Below, in pieces: positions 1 to 10,600 of a DNA stretch of 64,000 nucleotides. The stretch's first letter is position 1, and each line of letters starts with the position of its first letter. The position numbers and the translations under genes are program-made. This DNA is from Clostridia bacterium (lineage in GTDB: Bacteria > Bacillota > Clostridia > Oscillospirales > CAG-272). The notes beneath the pieces were generated by a model. The model made no database searches, had not been told where the DNA came from, and worked only from the letters and a program-made list of their open reading frames with translations. The stretch spans positions 33,540-97,539 of the forward strand of contig JAFQPM010000008.1 of NCBI GenBank assembly GCA_017411745.1, given 5' to 3'.

Positions 1-215
1 ACGACGGGGCCGAGAAAACAGAAAAGGAAGAGCGCCGCGAGCATTATGATTCCGATCACACTGAGCTTCGAACGGAAGAAACGGCGGACCACCATTCGCG
101 TCGGAGACATCAATCTGACGTTTCGATCAAGGGGTGTTTCCGTGTCCTGCGTTTCAACCTCGGGAATTTCCGAAACCTTATCAACCTGATTGTTTTCAAC
201 GTTGTCTTTTTTCAT
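1..215 (-). CDS. oppC: Oligopeptide/dipeptide ABC transporter permease (OppC/DppC type), C-terminus beyond window
   Basis: Partial gene; only the first 71 codons lie in the window. It starts at ATG 215, 15 bp after the stop of the OppB-like permease. The product has a hydrophilic N-terminus (MKKDNVENNQ...), a conserved-looking LMSPTRMVVRRFFRSKL stretch and then the first transmembrane helix (about residues 52-71), as in OppC/DppC proteins, which carry a cytoplasmic N-terminal extension before TM1. With the preceding OppB and OppA genes it would form the membrane channel of a peptide importer. The ATPase genes (oppD/oppF) are expected beyond position 1. Assignment rests on position and the N-terminal pattern; the EAA loop is not visible. 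Confidence 0.75.
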   Translation of the reverse strand, partial: MKKDNVENNQVDKVSEIPEVETQDTETPLDRNVRLMSPTRMVVRRFFRSKLSVIGIIMLAALFLFCFLGPV

Positions 216-230
216 CCGTGACTTCCCCCT

Positions 231-1193
231 TTACTGCAATTTGACACGAGGGTCGACCACGGCATACATAAGGTCTGCCAGCAACACGCCTATAATACTT
301 AGCAAGGCAAGAAACATATTGTATCCCATAATAACAGGCACGTCACCGACTATCATTGCATCGTAAGCCGTGTTACCTATACCGGGCAGGTCAAAGACCT
401 GCTCGGTTATAATTGCTCCCGAGAAGAGCGACGGCAAAAGTCCCGCAAGACTCGTTACAAGGGGTATCATCGTATTTCTGAACGCGTGCTTGAAAACAAC
501 GACGCGCTCTTTAAGACCTTTAGCTCTTGCCGTACGGATATAGTCGGAGTTCAACACCTCGAGCATATTGGTACGGGTCATTCTCATTCTTCCGCCGATG
601 CTAAGTATCACGACGGTCATAATGGGCAATATGAGGTACTTGATATACTCAAGAATATACGCAATACCCGTTGCCGACTGTGTCGCGTCGCCAAGTCCCG
701 AAGACGGCAGCCACCCAAGTCCCGTCGAGAACACTCCCTTAAGGACCTGTCCAAAGAAGAATGACGGCAAGGAAATGCCTATCATTACAAGCACCGTAAC
801 GAGATAATCGCGGAAGGAATACTGATGCGTTGCGGCGGTAATACCGAGAGGAATTGCTATCATAAACTCAAACACCGTTGCGATGGCTGCTACAAGGAAG
901 GATACGAACATATCCCTCTTGATAACGTCAACAACAGGCATGCTCTGCGTAAAGCTTTCACCGAAATCGAGCGTCACGATACGCAAGAGCCACTCACCGT
1001 AGCTCATATCGTACATCTCCATGATCGCGTCCTTCGTCGCCTGATCCACGATCGCACCGCCCGCATTCATTTCGTTGATCTTATTTTCAGCGAAGCTTGA
1101 GGGCATATTCTGGATCAGCACGAACAGGATCAGCGACACGCCAAGCAATATAAGCACCGAGAGCAGAAGTCTTTTAAATATGTATTTTAACAT
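231..1193 (-). CDS. oppB: Oligopeptide/dipeptide ABC transporter permease OppB/DppB type
   Basis: 320 residues, the usual length for this family. TM1 is at about residues 9-29, followed by an extracellular loop and five more membrane segments starting at about residue 97. The cytoplasmic EAA-type loop is visible around residues 212-240 (RTARAKGLKERVVVFKHAFRN), which docks on the OppD/F ATPases. The C-terminus (AVVDPRVKLQ) is the typical OppB ending, where xDPRV/I is common. It lies 27 bp after the solute-binding protein gene and 15 bp before the OppC-like gene, so it is almost certainly co-transcribed. Substrate is probably oligopeptides; the family also contains nickel and sugar importers. 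Confidence 0.9.
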   Translation of the reverse strand: MLKYIFKRLLLSVLILLGVSLILFVLIQNMPSSFAENKINEMNAGGAIVDQATKDAIMEMYDMSYGEWLLRIVTLDFGESFTQSMPVVDVIKRDMFVSFLVAAIATVFEFMIAIPLGITAATHQYSFRDYLVTVLVMIGISLPSFFFGQVLKGVFSTGLGWLPSSGLGDATQSATGIAYILEYIKYLILPIMTVVILSIGGRMRMTRTNMLEVLNSDYIRTARAKGLKERVVVFKHAFRNTMIPLVTSLAGLLPSLFSGAIITEQVFDLPGIGNTAYDAMIVGDVPVIMGYNMFLALLSIIGVLLADLMYAVVDPRVKLQ

Positions 1194-1220
1194 AGATCAC
1201 TCCAAATTTGTCGCGCTTTT

Positions 1221-3800
1221 TTAATTTGCAAATTCTATTTCCCAAATGCGATCAAGCGGCGAGGTGTAGGGATTGATCTCGCTCGGAAGCGAGTCGCTGC
1301 TGATGATCTTGGAGTTGTATGCGTAAAGCACGTCTCTCTGGTAAACGGGCAACTCGACAGCAAGATCAAGAACATATCCCATAGCCTCTTTGTAAAGAGC
1401 AGTACGCTCTGCCTGATCCTCGGTCTCACGAGCCTGATCGATCACCGCGCTGAGATCGTTGAGGATCTTGTTCTCCTCCACGTAGGTTGCGGGAGATGCC
1501 AAAATCTCGCGATAACCCCAAGCGAGAACGCTGGTTGCGGTAGAATTCTTGTGATAGACCTGATACATATCGGGGTCAACGGTGCTTCCCCACGCTGCTG
1601 CCCAAACGGCGAGAGATCCGGTGGTCAGCTTGGTAAGCGCCTGAGTATCGGGAACGACCTCGATATCCCAACCCATAGAGTTGAGAAGATCTGCTGCCGC
1701 GCGGAAGGTAAGATAAGTCGGGTGATCGGTAAGATCTGCACCCGCAATGGTAAACTTAAGCGAAAGCTTGGAATCACCCGCAGACACACCTGCAGCATTC
1801 ATATAATACTGGATCTTTTCCTTCGCGCTTTCCTTGCTATACTGAACCGAGGGATAATCGTGATTGTTCAAACGGTCGTTGTTGCCAAGCTCATCCTTAG
1901 GATATGCCCAGCTTACCGTCGACATGGGCCAGTAAATGTTCTCTGCCGTTCCAACGCTGTAATAGCTGAGTGCAAGAGAGGTATCCATCGCGCACATGAT
2001 CGCCTTACGGATATTGATGTCGGGAACCTTTCCTGCGTTGATGCCGATATAACCGTATCCGAGCTGATCTGTGTTAAGCTTCTTGATACCGTCAGCGGCC
2101 ATAGCGTTAAGCTGATCGATATTATACTGGGTGTACTGGGGAGAAATGTAGTGTACCGAGCCCTCCTTGAGCGCTGCGATCGCATTGGAGGTGCTTACTA
2201 CACGGTAACGGATCTTTTCGATCTTGGGCTGACCCATAAGGAAATTATCGTTTCTCTTGAAGTAAACGACGTTATCGGTAAAGAAATCGTCTTCCTTGGG
2301 ATTATCGCTGTTATTTCTGTCGGTTGCCTTGTATGCGCCTGCACCCATAGGCACCTTGATGTTTCTCGTAGACTGGATCACGTCTCTCATAAAGTCGAAG
2401 GACGCGTATTCAACTCCGAACTGATTGTTCGCGATATCGACCGTGTAGCCCTTTGCGTAATAGTGCTGGGGAGCTACCGCAAAAGCGAAGTTCCATATAG
2501 CCTTGGGGTCAACACCGTTGATAGTGATCTCCAGAACGTCGTATTCGTTCTCGTTCTTGGGAGTACCGTCCTCGTTGTGCTCGTGAGCAACGGTATAGGT
2601 CGTTCCGTCGATCGTTACGGAAGGAGTGCTGGTCGTGTGTCCGAGAGACTTGATTCCCGAAATATTCTCGATAGCAAGCTTGCCGTCGGTCGAGCCTTCG
2701 CGAAGAATGACCTCTTTTGCTTGAGCAGTATACTGGGTACGAAGCTCGGTCGCGGTCGCCCACATCGTAAGGATCTCGCCGAGAGCATTCTCCACCTTGT
2801 GATTATATACGTAATTTATCGCAGACTCCTTGTCCTTGACAACGGACGAGCTGTACGAGGGAGTCAGCTTTTCGATCTTTGTCGTATCGATCTTGCCGTC
2901 TGCATCTCTTGCATACTCGACCTCAACGTATCCTTCCATGAACATAAAGCAGAACACTTCGTCCTTGAACTGCTCAAAAGACTTGTAAGGCTCCTCTGTG
3001 AAGGATTCCTTTGCTCCCGCATAGTCTCTTTCAAGCTCTTCCTTGAAAAGCTTGAGCGTCAGCTCGTAGTCTGCGAGAAGCTGAGCGTTCGTAACAGAAT
3101 CGGGATTCGTAGATACAGCCTTTTTATAGCCTGTCGAAAGGGTGTGCTTGCTGATAGCATCTACCATAGTATCGTAATCAGCACTGTATGCTCCGGCCGT
3201 AGGTGTTTTTCCGACCTGCTGATAAAGGTTGATCAGCTCTTTGATACGGTCGTTGGCTCTGCCGGACGCCGCAGTCGAAAGCGCATCGTCGGTGCCTGTC
3301 GAGCCCGATCCGAGAGTCTGGGTTCTGTAATTCTGCAGACCTACGATGTCGGTCGAATACATAGTGGACGAACCCGTATAAACGGGGTCAAGATATACGT
3401 ACATATTGAAGATAACGTCCTCAATCGTCAAAGGATGACCGTCGGAGAACTTGATTCCGTTCTTGATAACAAAGGTGTAGACCGTAGTATCGTCGCTGTC
3501 GTTGTGAACGATAGACAGATCCTTGACTACAACGGCTTCGTCGTCTCCGTACGCAACGGTGACGTCGCCGTTCTTGTAGCCGGTCGTGAGCATACCGATC
3601 TGTGTCATAGAAACGATAGTGCTGTCATTTCCACTCGTTGCAAAGAAGGGGTTGAACAAGCCGTCAAGCTGTTCGGTCATAATAACGAACGCATCGGGCG
3701 TCTCTGTTTTTTCGTCAGGCTTTGTATCGCAGCTAACGAACGCGAAAACTCCGAGAAGCGTCGCTATAGAAAGAGCAATACATAAAATTCTCTTTTTCAT
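1221..3800 (-). CDS. oppA: Peptide ABC transporter substrate-binding lipoprotein (SBP family 5), enlarged
   Basis: Start at ATG 3800 is chosen because GGAGG lies 5-6 bp upstream; an in-frame ATG at 3812 lacks this. The 859-residue product begins with a lipoprotein signal whose lipobox is near FAFVSC (Cys about 23), so it should be anchored on the outer face of the membrane. SBP_bac_5 features include an early FNPFF segment, the IKNGIKFSDGHPLTIEDVIF block (about residues 110-130), and the C-terminal half with LGYGYIGINAGKVPDINIRKA. The family is usually 500-600 residues; the extra length is an insertion of roughly 250 residues (about 140-400), rich in charged helices and of unknown role. It sits directly upstream of the two permease genes. 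Confidence 0.88.
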   Translation of the reverse strand: MKKRILCIALSIATLLGVFAFVSCDTKPDEKTETPDAFVIMTEQLDGLFNPFFATSGNDSTIVSMTQIGMLTTGYKNGDVTVAYGDDEAVVVKDLSIVHNDSDDTTVYTFVIKNGIKFSDGHPLTIEDVIFNMYVYLDPVYTGSSTMYSTDIVGLQNYRTQTLGSGSTGTDDALSTAASGRANDRIKELINLYQQVGKTPTAGAYSADYDTMVDAISKHTLSTGYKKAVSTNPDSVTNAQLLADYELTLKLFKEELERDYAGAKESFTEEPYKSFEQFKDEVFCFMFMEGYVEVEYARDADGKIDTTKIEKLTPSYSSSVVKDKESAINYVYNHKVENALGEILTMWATATELRTQYTAQAKEVILREGSTDGKLAIENISGIKSLGHTTSTPSVTIDGTTYTVAHEHNEDGTPKNENEYDVLEITINGVDPKAIWNFAFAVAPQHYYAKGYTVDIANNQFGVEYASFDFMRDVIQSTRNIKVPMGAGAYKATDRNNSDNPKEDDFFTDNVVYFKRNDNFLMGQPKIEKIRYRVVSTSNAIAALKEGSVHYISPQYTQYNIDQLNAMAADGIKKLNTDQLGYGYIGINAGKVPDINIRKAIMCAMDTSLALSYYSVGTAENIYWPMSTVSWAYPKDELGNNDRLNNHDYPSVQYSKESAKEKIQYYMNAAGVSAGDSKLSLKFTIAGADLTDHPTYLTFRAAADLLNSMGWDIEVVPDTQALTKLTTGSLAVWAAAWGSTVDPDMYQVYHKNSTATSVLAWGYREILASPATYVEENKILNDLSAVIDQARETEDQAERTALYKEAMGYVLDLAVELPVYQRDVLYAYNSKIISSDSLPSEINPYTSPLDRIWEIEFAN

Positions 3801-3841
3801 AAATGCCTCCATAAATGTATTTCAATAAAATTTTAAGCAAA

Positions 3842-4642
3842 TTATTCTTCAGACCAAGTGATATAGATCTTGACGACGGTTTTTTTGACAGTTCCCGTCT
3901 CATAATCGACGAAAAGCTTTCTGCCGTCAAGATTTTCGCTGATCTCCTCGGTCAAAGCCTCATCGAGATACGCAGAGGCAAAAACCTTACCGCTGACCTT
4001 GGGAAAATCATTCATATTGATGTTCCCCGTTGCTTCGCTCACCTTCGGTATCTGTAAGGTAAGCTTTTGCTTCGTTCCGATCAGTTCAAACTCGCCGGAT
4101 TCGTTCTGGGAATAAAATTCGTAAGTAAAGAAGGGCGCCCACGCGGCATACAACGTCAATTCCCCGTCGGCAAGCGTAGCAGGATCGACAACGTCGCTGT
4201 TAAAATCCCATAATCCGCTGTAGATATAAGCCTGTTCTCGCTTTGATTCGGCCGTCGGAACACCGAAGACGTCGAGAGGATTGCCTTCATCGTCAACGAC
4301 AGGGGTCCTTCCCGTGTACCAGCCTATCTGGAAATAGTTGTTGGTTCCGTCTATCTTAGCGAGCTTGAATACGCCCTCGCCGCGAATCGGATCGTCGGGA
4401 GCCAGAAGCGCAACGCCTACTGCTCCGTCCCTTGTCACGACGTCGTCTTCATTAAAGACTTCAACGATCGTAACGTTTTGCGTATCGTTGACAAACGCCC
4501 CGCCCGCATCAAATCTGACCTTGACGGCATAGCCCTGCTTGGCAAGCTCGTCGTAAACGTTGCCTTTGGTGCAAGCCGCAAGGCTCATAGCCAAAGCTAT
4601 GAGCAATATTGCGGCACAAATTCTAATAATTGTGTTTCTCAT
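3842..4642 (-). CDS. Lipoprotein with possible InlB/Flg_new-type beta-repeat
   Basis: 266 residues with a lipoprotein signal (hydrophobic stretch then AMSLAAC, Cys about 24). The mature part is acidic and beta-rich. Two short blocks resemble the Listeria-Bacteroides (Flg_new / InlB B-repeat) beta-grasp pattern: an early VRFDAGGAF segment and later IGWYTGRTPVVDDEG followed by LTLYAAWAP. The match is by eye and incomplete. The gene lies 27 bp after the giant protease gene and 41 bp before the peptide-binding protein gene, so it is inside the putative peptide-scavenging operon. It might help present or bind substrate at the cell surface, but that is only positional inference. Confidence 0.6.
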   Translation of the reverse strand: MRNTIIRICAAILLIALAMSLAACTKGNVYDELAKQGYAVKVRFDAGGAFVNDTQNVTIVEVFNEDDVVTRDGAVGVALLAPDDPIRGEGVFKLAKIDGTNNYFQIGWYTGRTPVVDDEGNPLDVFGVPTAESKREQAYIYSGLWDFNSDVVDPATLADGELTLYAAWAPFFTYEFYSQNESGEFELIGTKQKLTLQIPKVSEATGNINMNDFPKVSGKVFASAYLDEALTEEISENLDGRKLFVDYETGTVKKTVVKIYITWSEE

Positions 4643-4669
4643 TTTTTTCTCCGAAAATTCTCACCGTTG

Positions 4670-7600
4670 TCACGCGTCCGCGCCGTCGGTGTTTTCGCTG
4701 ACGGACTCCTCGCTTTGTTCGGGAGCCGTCTTTTTCATTTTCTTTTTAACGTTGATATAAAGGGTGATAAATACGATTGCAAGAGTCAGAGATATTGCTG
4801 CTCCAACAAGACTTGAGATCGTAAGTATCTTCTCTATATCAAGCTCACGCTGAGGATCAGTTGTCACGGTATCGTCGGGAGTTGTCTCCGTCTCTGTATC
4901 GGGCTTCTGCTCGTTTTGAATATACTCAAGATCGCTGATCTTCTGCTCTGCCTTGCGGAGCTTTTCGTAGTTATTTACGAGACCTCTCTGCGTATCAGAG
5001 GTGATCTTATCGTACGCTGCTCTCGCGGCGGCAACGAGATCTTTATCTGCGAGCGTAATATTGTCAGGGAGCATATCTATTGCCGCGATAGCCGCAAGCG
5101 TTGTCGCGTCTGCCGCCGCTTCTCCGTTGACCGACAAAGCAAAGTACTTTCCGTAGATAAATGAATCATAGTTAAGACCGTTTGCGGGCTTGACCATTAC
5201 CACGGTACTGTCAACTCGTCCTACGTAGTCCACGAAGTTCGCTCCGTAGTAAATGACCGCAGGAGTATCCGTCGCGTTCCACATAAAGTAAGGAACGATT
5301 CCAAGTCCTTCATAAACCAAGACCTCACCGGTATAAGCATCCTCGTACTGATATTCGCCGGTTGCAGGAAGATTCTCCGCAGACAGCCAGTAGCTGTAAT
5401 CGTACTCTTCCTCGAGCACGGGAGCTTCATAGCTTGCAAAGGACACCATAGTAAGCGAGTCACAAGCGTAGAACGCCTTGTGTCCGATAGACTTGAGCGT
5501 CGAAGGAAGCATGACCTGAACGATATCCGAGCCCGCGAATGCCTGTGCGGCAATTCTCACCGTACCGTCGGCAACCTTTACCGCCGTTTCGTCACCCGTG
5601 TAGGTGATCAATTCAAGACCGTTCGGAACAACGCGATACAGCATACCGTCGATGACCCTAACGTTCTCGCTTATATCGTAAGTAAAGGTAGGCTTTTCGA
5701 AGACCTCACCGTTAAAGGTTTCAGAAACGGTAGATTCAAATTTTGAAAGCTTACACATAGCGAAAGGATTTTCACCGATATCGGTAAGCTTCTCTCCGAG
5801 CTTGATCTCAAACTCGGTCACAGTTTCCTTGAGGAACGCGCCGTCACCGAGATAAGTTGCGCCCGTAAGATCAATGCTTGTAATAGCCGTATATGCGAAA
5901 GAGTAATCGCCGACCTCGGAAATATGCTCCGAGCCCGTTACGGTTACAAGCGCGTCGCAGTAAGAGAACGCACCTTCACCGAGAACAACGTTTTCTTGCG
6001 AAAGAATGACCTCGGTAAGCTCATCGTTGTAAACGAAAGCGTATTTGTCGATCTTTTCAACCGCAGAAAGATCAGCAATCGTCAGCGCCGCCTCGCAGAA
6101 AGCGCTCTCTCCGATAGTCTTAACGGAAGAAAGATCAATATTTTCAAGCTTAACGCAAAGATTGAATACTCTTGAGGGAAGCTTCTCAACGCCATCACCA
6201 AGCTTGACTGAAACAAGCTCACGGCAGAATTCAAATGCACCCTCTCCGATATATTCAGCGGAGGATACGTCGATCGACGAAAGAACGGGAGCATAATATC
6301 TGTACACGTATTCCCTGTCGGCGTTGATCAAAGGCTCGATCATATTCATATCGGAGAATTCGTAGAGAACGTCGCCCGAGAAGGCGGCAGCTCCGATAGA
6401 CTTGACCTTTGAAAGATCAATGGTTTTAAGTCTGGGTGTGTTAAAGAATGCGTTATCTCCGATAACAGCTCCCTCACCAAGCGTAACGGTTTCAAGTTCA
6501 GCCGCGCCCATAAACGCGCCGTCCCCGATCTCGACGTTATTGCCGATCGTCAGCGTGTGGAGAGGAGAGGTATAAATGTAATAGTAAACACGGAGTCCGT
6601 TCGCACCCTCATACGAGCCGGGAGTCTCCGTAAAGTTGGTCTCGCGGTCAAGTCTGAAAGCGTCGTTTCCGATCTTAACGTTATTTCCGATCGTGACCGA
6701 AGAAAGCGACTTACACTCTCTGAAAGCACCTTCTCCGATATTCATTCCATCGGGAACGACCAGCTCGGTCACGTTGGTATACGCAAAGGCGTAATCGCCT
6801 ATAGCGATTGTCTTATTCAAATCGGGAACCGTATCTATCGCGGTCCTGTAGAAAGCGTAATCACCGATAGCTTCAAGCTCTCCGAGTTTGACCTCGGCAA
6901 GTCTCTCGCAATATGCGAAAGCATAATTAGCTACTCGCTTGACACTCGGGATATTTACCGACGTTATGCGGAGATTTCCCGAGAACGCACCCATTCCAAC
7001 CGAGGTTATCCTGTCGTCGTTGACCTCAAAAGCACCGCTGATACCGGGAGCTATAAGCAAGATCTCGGTTCCCGCCTTGTTCGTGAGATACTCACCCGAC
7101 TTTGCCGCAGCGAAGGTCGAGTTGCGACTGTCAACCTCAAATACGGTTGCGGCGGCGTTACTGAAGGCATACTCGCCTATAACTGCAACGTCCTTTCCAA
7201 GTGTTATCTTCTCAAGCGAAGTACACTCGTTGAAGGCGGCGGTGGGGATAACTGCGGCATTGATATCGATCTGCTCAAGATCACTGCACATATTGAACGC
7301 ATACTGACCGAGCTTAATGATCTCAGCCTCTATCGTTACTTTCTTAAGCGCCGTGTTTCCGCTGAACGCGTACGCTCCGACCGACTGGACGTCCGTACCA
7401 AGAGTGATGCTCGCAAGCTTCGTATTGTTGGCAAACGCGCGGTCCGCGATCGCAACCGTCTTTTCAAGGTCGATATCTCCGCGGAGTGCGCATCCCTCAA
7501 ATGCGCTTCTGTTGATAAACTTAACGTTCTCGATACCTTCGACTTCCATCAAAGACGAGCAACCGTAGAACGCGCCGAAATCAATTCTTTCAAGAGTCGA

Positions 7601-10600
7601 AGGAAGAACGACCTTCGTCAGCGCAGTCAGGTTTGCGAACGCGTACGATCCGATAGTCTTGACACCCTCAGGGATCACGACCACCTCGATCGTGTTCTCA
7701 CCAATGAACCACTGCTTAGTTGCCGTGGGGTCGTCCTCAGAGATCTCGTCGCCCTCTCCCTTCAATACGTAATCGAAGTTCGAAAAAGCAAACTGACCGA
7801 TATCGGTGATCGCCAATGACTCGGGTATCTCAACCATACCGCCGTTGCCGAAATAGTGTGTCAGCGAAGGACCGGTCGTTATATAAGGATCTTTTATTTC
7901 AATATTGATGGACTGCGAATAATACGTGCTCTTTCCGTCCATCACGACGTTTACGGTGACCGAAGCATATCCCTCAGCCTTGGCGGTGATCACCCACTCG
8001 CCGTTTATCTTCTGAACCTCGACGAGATTGTCGTTACCCGATTCGACAACGACCTCGGTAACGTCGGGATAGTAAGCGTCGAGCTTGTACCTGAGCGTGA
8101 CCGATTCCGAAGGATACATAGACAGCGAATAATTGCCGCCCGTAAACTTCATCTCATCACCCGTGCTTCCTATATCTCTTTCATCGCTGGAAAGGAAATA
8201 GAACGCCTTGTTGGTAAGATAACCCGTCAGAACGAAATTGTCGGTTACGGGCTTGTCATATTTGACGTAACCCTCGTCACCCTCGCCAAGAACCGTCAGC
8301 TCAAGCATGACCTGCTTGTTCGTTTTGGGATCCTTAGCGATTATCACGGTCTGACCGGGAGCGTCGGTTACGATCTTGTTGTTAACGATATGTGCAACCT
8401 TGGTATTAGTTGAAACGTACTGAAGAAGCTCGGTCCACTCGGTTCCGGGATAAGCCATAGGAGTCAGAGTGTAGACCTGATTGGGACTAAGCGTCAGCGA
8501 CTCCTCCTCAAAATAGAAGGAATCAAAATCATCGGGGAGCGCGATCTCATAGGTCGCAGTATTGAGCGCATAATCGTACGTCGCTACAGTAAAGCTGTTC
8601 GCGTTGACCGCATTTCTCTTGATATCATCAATATAATCAGTCAATTCGTAAACAACGTAAGAGGTTGAATTTTTCTCCGAATAGATGGGTGTCAGATACT
8701 GATCGAAGGTCTCGAGCATATATTCGGTTCCCGTAGAATCAAGTCTGACGTATCCTACCTGGAGAGCCATCGCGTAGTGGTTATCGTAAACCGCTACCTT
8801 GGCAAACAGACGGGTCTTTTCAGCTGTGCGGTCGTACTCGGTGTAGAACTCACAGTCCGTAACCGCAGGAGCCTCAAAATCGGCGGTCAGCGGGAATTCA
8901 AAGGTATTGCTCAGGTTGGTATCGGCTCCGCCGTCACCGTAATCAAGATACGCCTGAAGCTTTACCGTGTAAGTCGTGTTGTTTTTGAGGTTTTCCTCGT
9001 AAGCATCAAATCCGATCTCAACGTCAGCGGGGTATATAGAGCCGCCGTCGCCGTACGACTTTCTTATATCGGTCTCCACCTTTTCAAATACGATCTCACC
9101 GGTCGCATCATCGGTGATCGTTATAACGATGCTTGCACAGTTTCGAAGCAGACCTGCCCAGACGTTGCTGAGCTCGTGGATCGAACCCACCTGATTAGAA
9201 AGAGAAACGTACTTTCTGTCAGCCGCGATCTGCGTGGTGCTGGGGTCCTGAACGAAGTAGAAGGAGCCGAGATAGCTGACGAAATCGTCCTGAACGCTTC
9301 CGATGGGACGCGTTGCGTATGCATCGGGAAGAGTTTTGTCGAGCAGATCGATCGAATCATCCAGCTCGTCCTTGTTAGTTGCATAGTAATCAAGGTCGAA
9401 AATGGGAGCTACGGTCCAGTCGCCGTAGAAGGCAAGATAAGGAACGCTGAGATCAACGACGCTTTCGTCTGCCGCATCGAGAACCACGAAGCCCTCGACG
9501 TACATACCGTTTTCAAAGGACTCGTCAAGATATTTCTTGTCCTCCGCACTCAAGGTGATAGTGACCGTTACGTTTGCGGTCTGTCCCGCGGCAACGGTTA
9601 TATTCATTCCGTTCTGAGTCGCACCCGAGATAGAGGTGATCTCTACCTTTGCGCCGCCAAGCAGATATCCCTGCTCGTCGACCGTGGTCTGTCCCTGATT
9701 GGTCTTCGTATCGCTGACGCCCTCGGTCATAACGTATGCCGAAACGTCGTAGGAAAGCGACGTGCTTCCGAAATTTTTAACTGCAAACGAAAGAGTATAC
9801 ACACCGGTTTTGGACGGATCATCGCCAAGCTCAAGCTTGGTCTTGTCCATCTCCTTGCCGTCCTTAAAGGTAATGATGTAGGCATCGGTGTTAGCGATAT
9901 TGTCAAGATTCGCAAGACCTGCTCCCTGCTTTCTTACCGCATAAGGCAGTCCGTTGGTATTGTAAACTATGTCCGCCGTGGACATCATAAGCTGGTTAAC
10001 GAATGCGGTCACCTTCACGGGATCGTTTGCGATCTCGGGGAAGTTCTCTACCACGTACTGTCTGATGAGAGCAGTAACGCCCGCGATGTTAGGGCTTGCC
10101 ATAGAGGTTCCCGACTGGTGATCGTAGCTCTGACCGGGAACTGCGGAATATATCATACCGCCGTGCGCCGTGATCTCGGGCTTGATGCCAAGATCGGGAG
10201 TCGGTCCCCAAGACGAGAAGTCGGACATAAAGGGACCTGACGTCTGAGATCTGCTGAGCTTAAGCGTTCCCGTTTCGGTGGCAGCAAGCATCTCGCCGTC
10301 ATCCTGACTTATTGAGCAAACGCCGATCGTAGCGTCGCCCACGTTCATTTTTATATCACCCGATACGTTGTTGTAAATGATGATACCCGCCGCGCCCTTC
10401 GATTGCGCCACGTTTGCCTTTTCCTCAAAGGTCGTAGATCCGCGTCGAACGAGCACGATCTTGCCCGTAACGTCAAGACCGCTGTAATCCGCCGAGCGTC
10501 CCGCGCCGGGAATCGTTATGTACTCGATCTCCATCTCGTTGACGCCGTCGGGCATAATATCGTCATAAAAGTTCTTTTCCTCGGTCACACGGTCCGTGGA

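Noticed and set aside
1551..3785. Long plus-strand open frame (744 codons) opposite the peptide-binding protein gene
   Set aside because: It is antisense to a well-supported gene with signal peptide and family motifs. It has no ribosome binding site, an unnatural composition (rich in Val, Arg, Ile, Cys) and no recognisable domain.
8777..10240. Plus-strand frame of 487 codons opposite the giant protease gene
   Set aside because: Antisense shadow of conserved catalytic-domain codons, without RBS or motifs.
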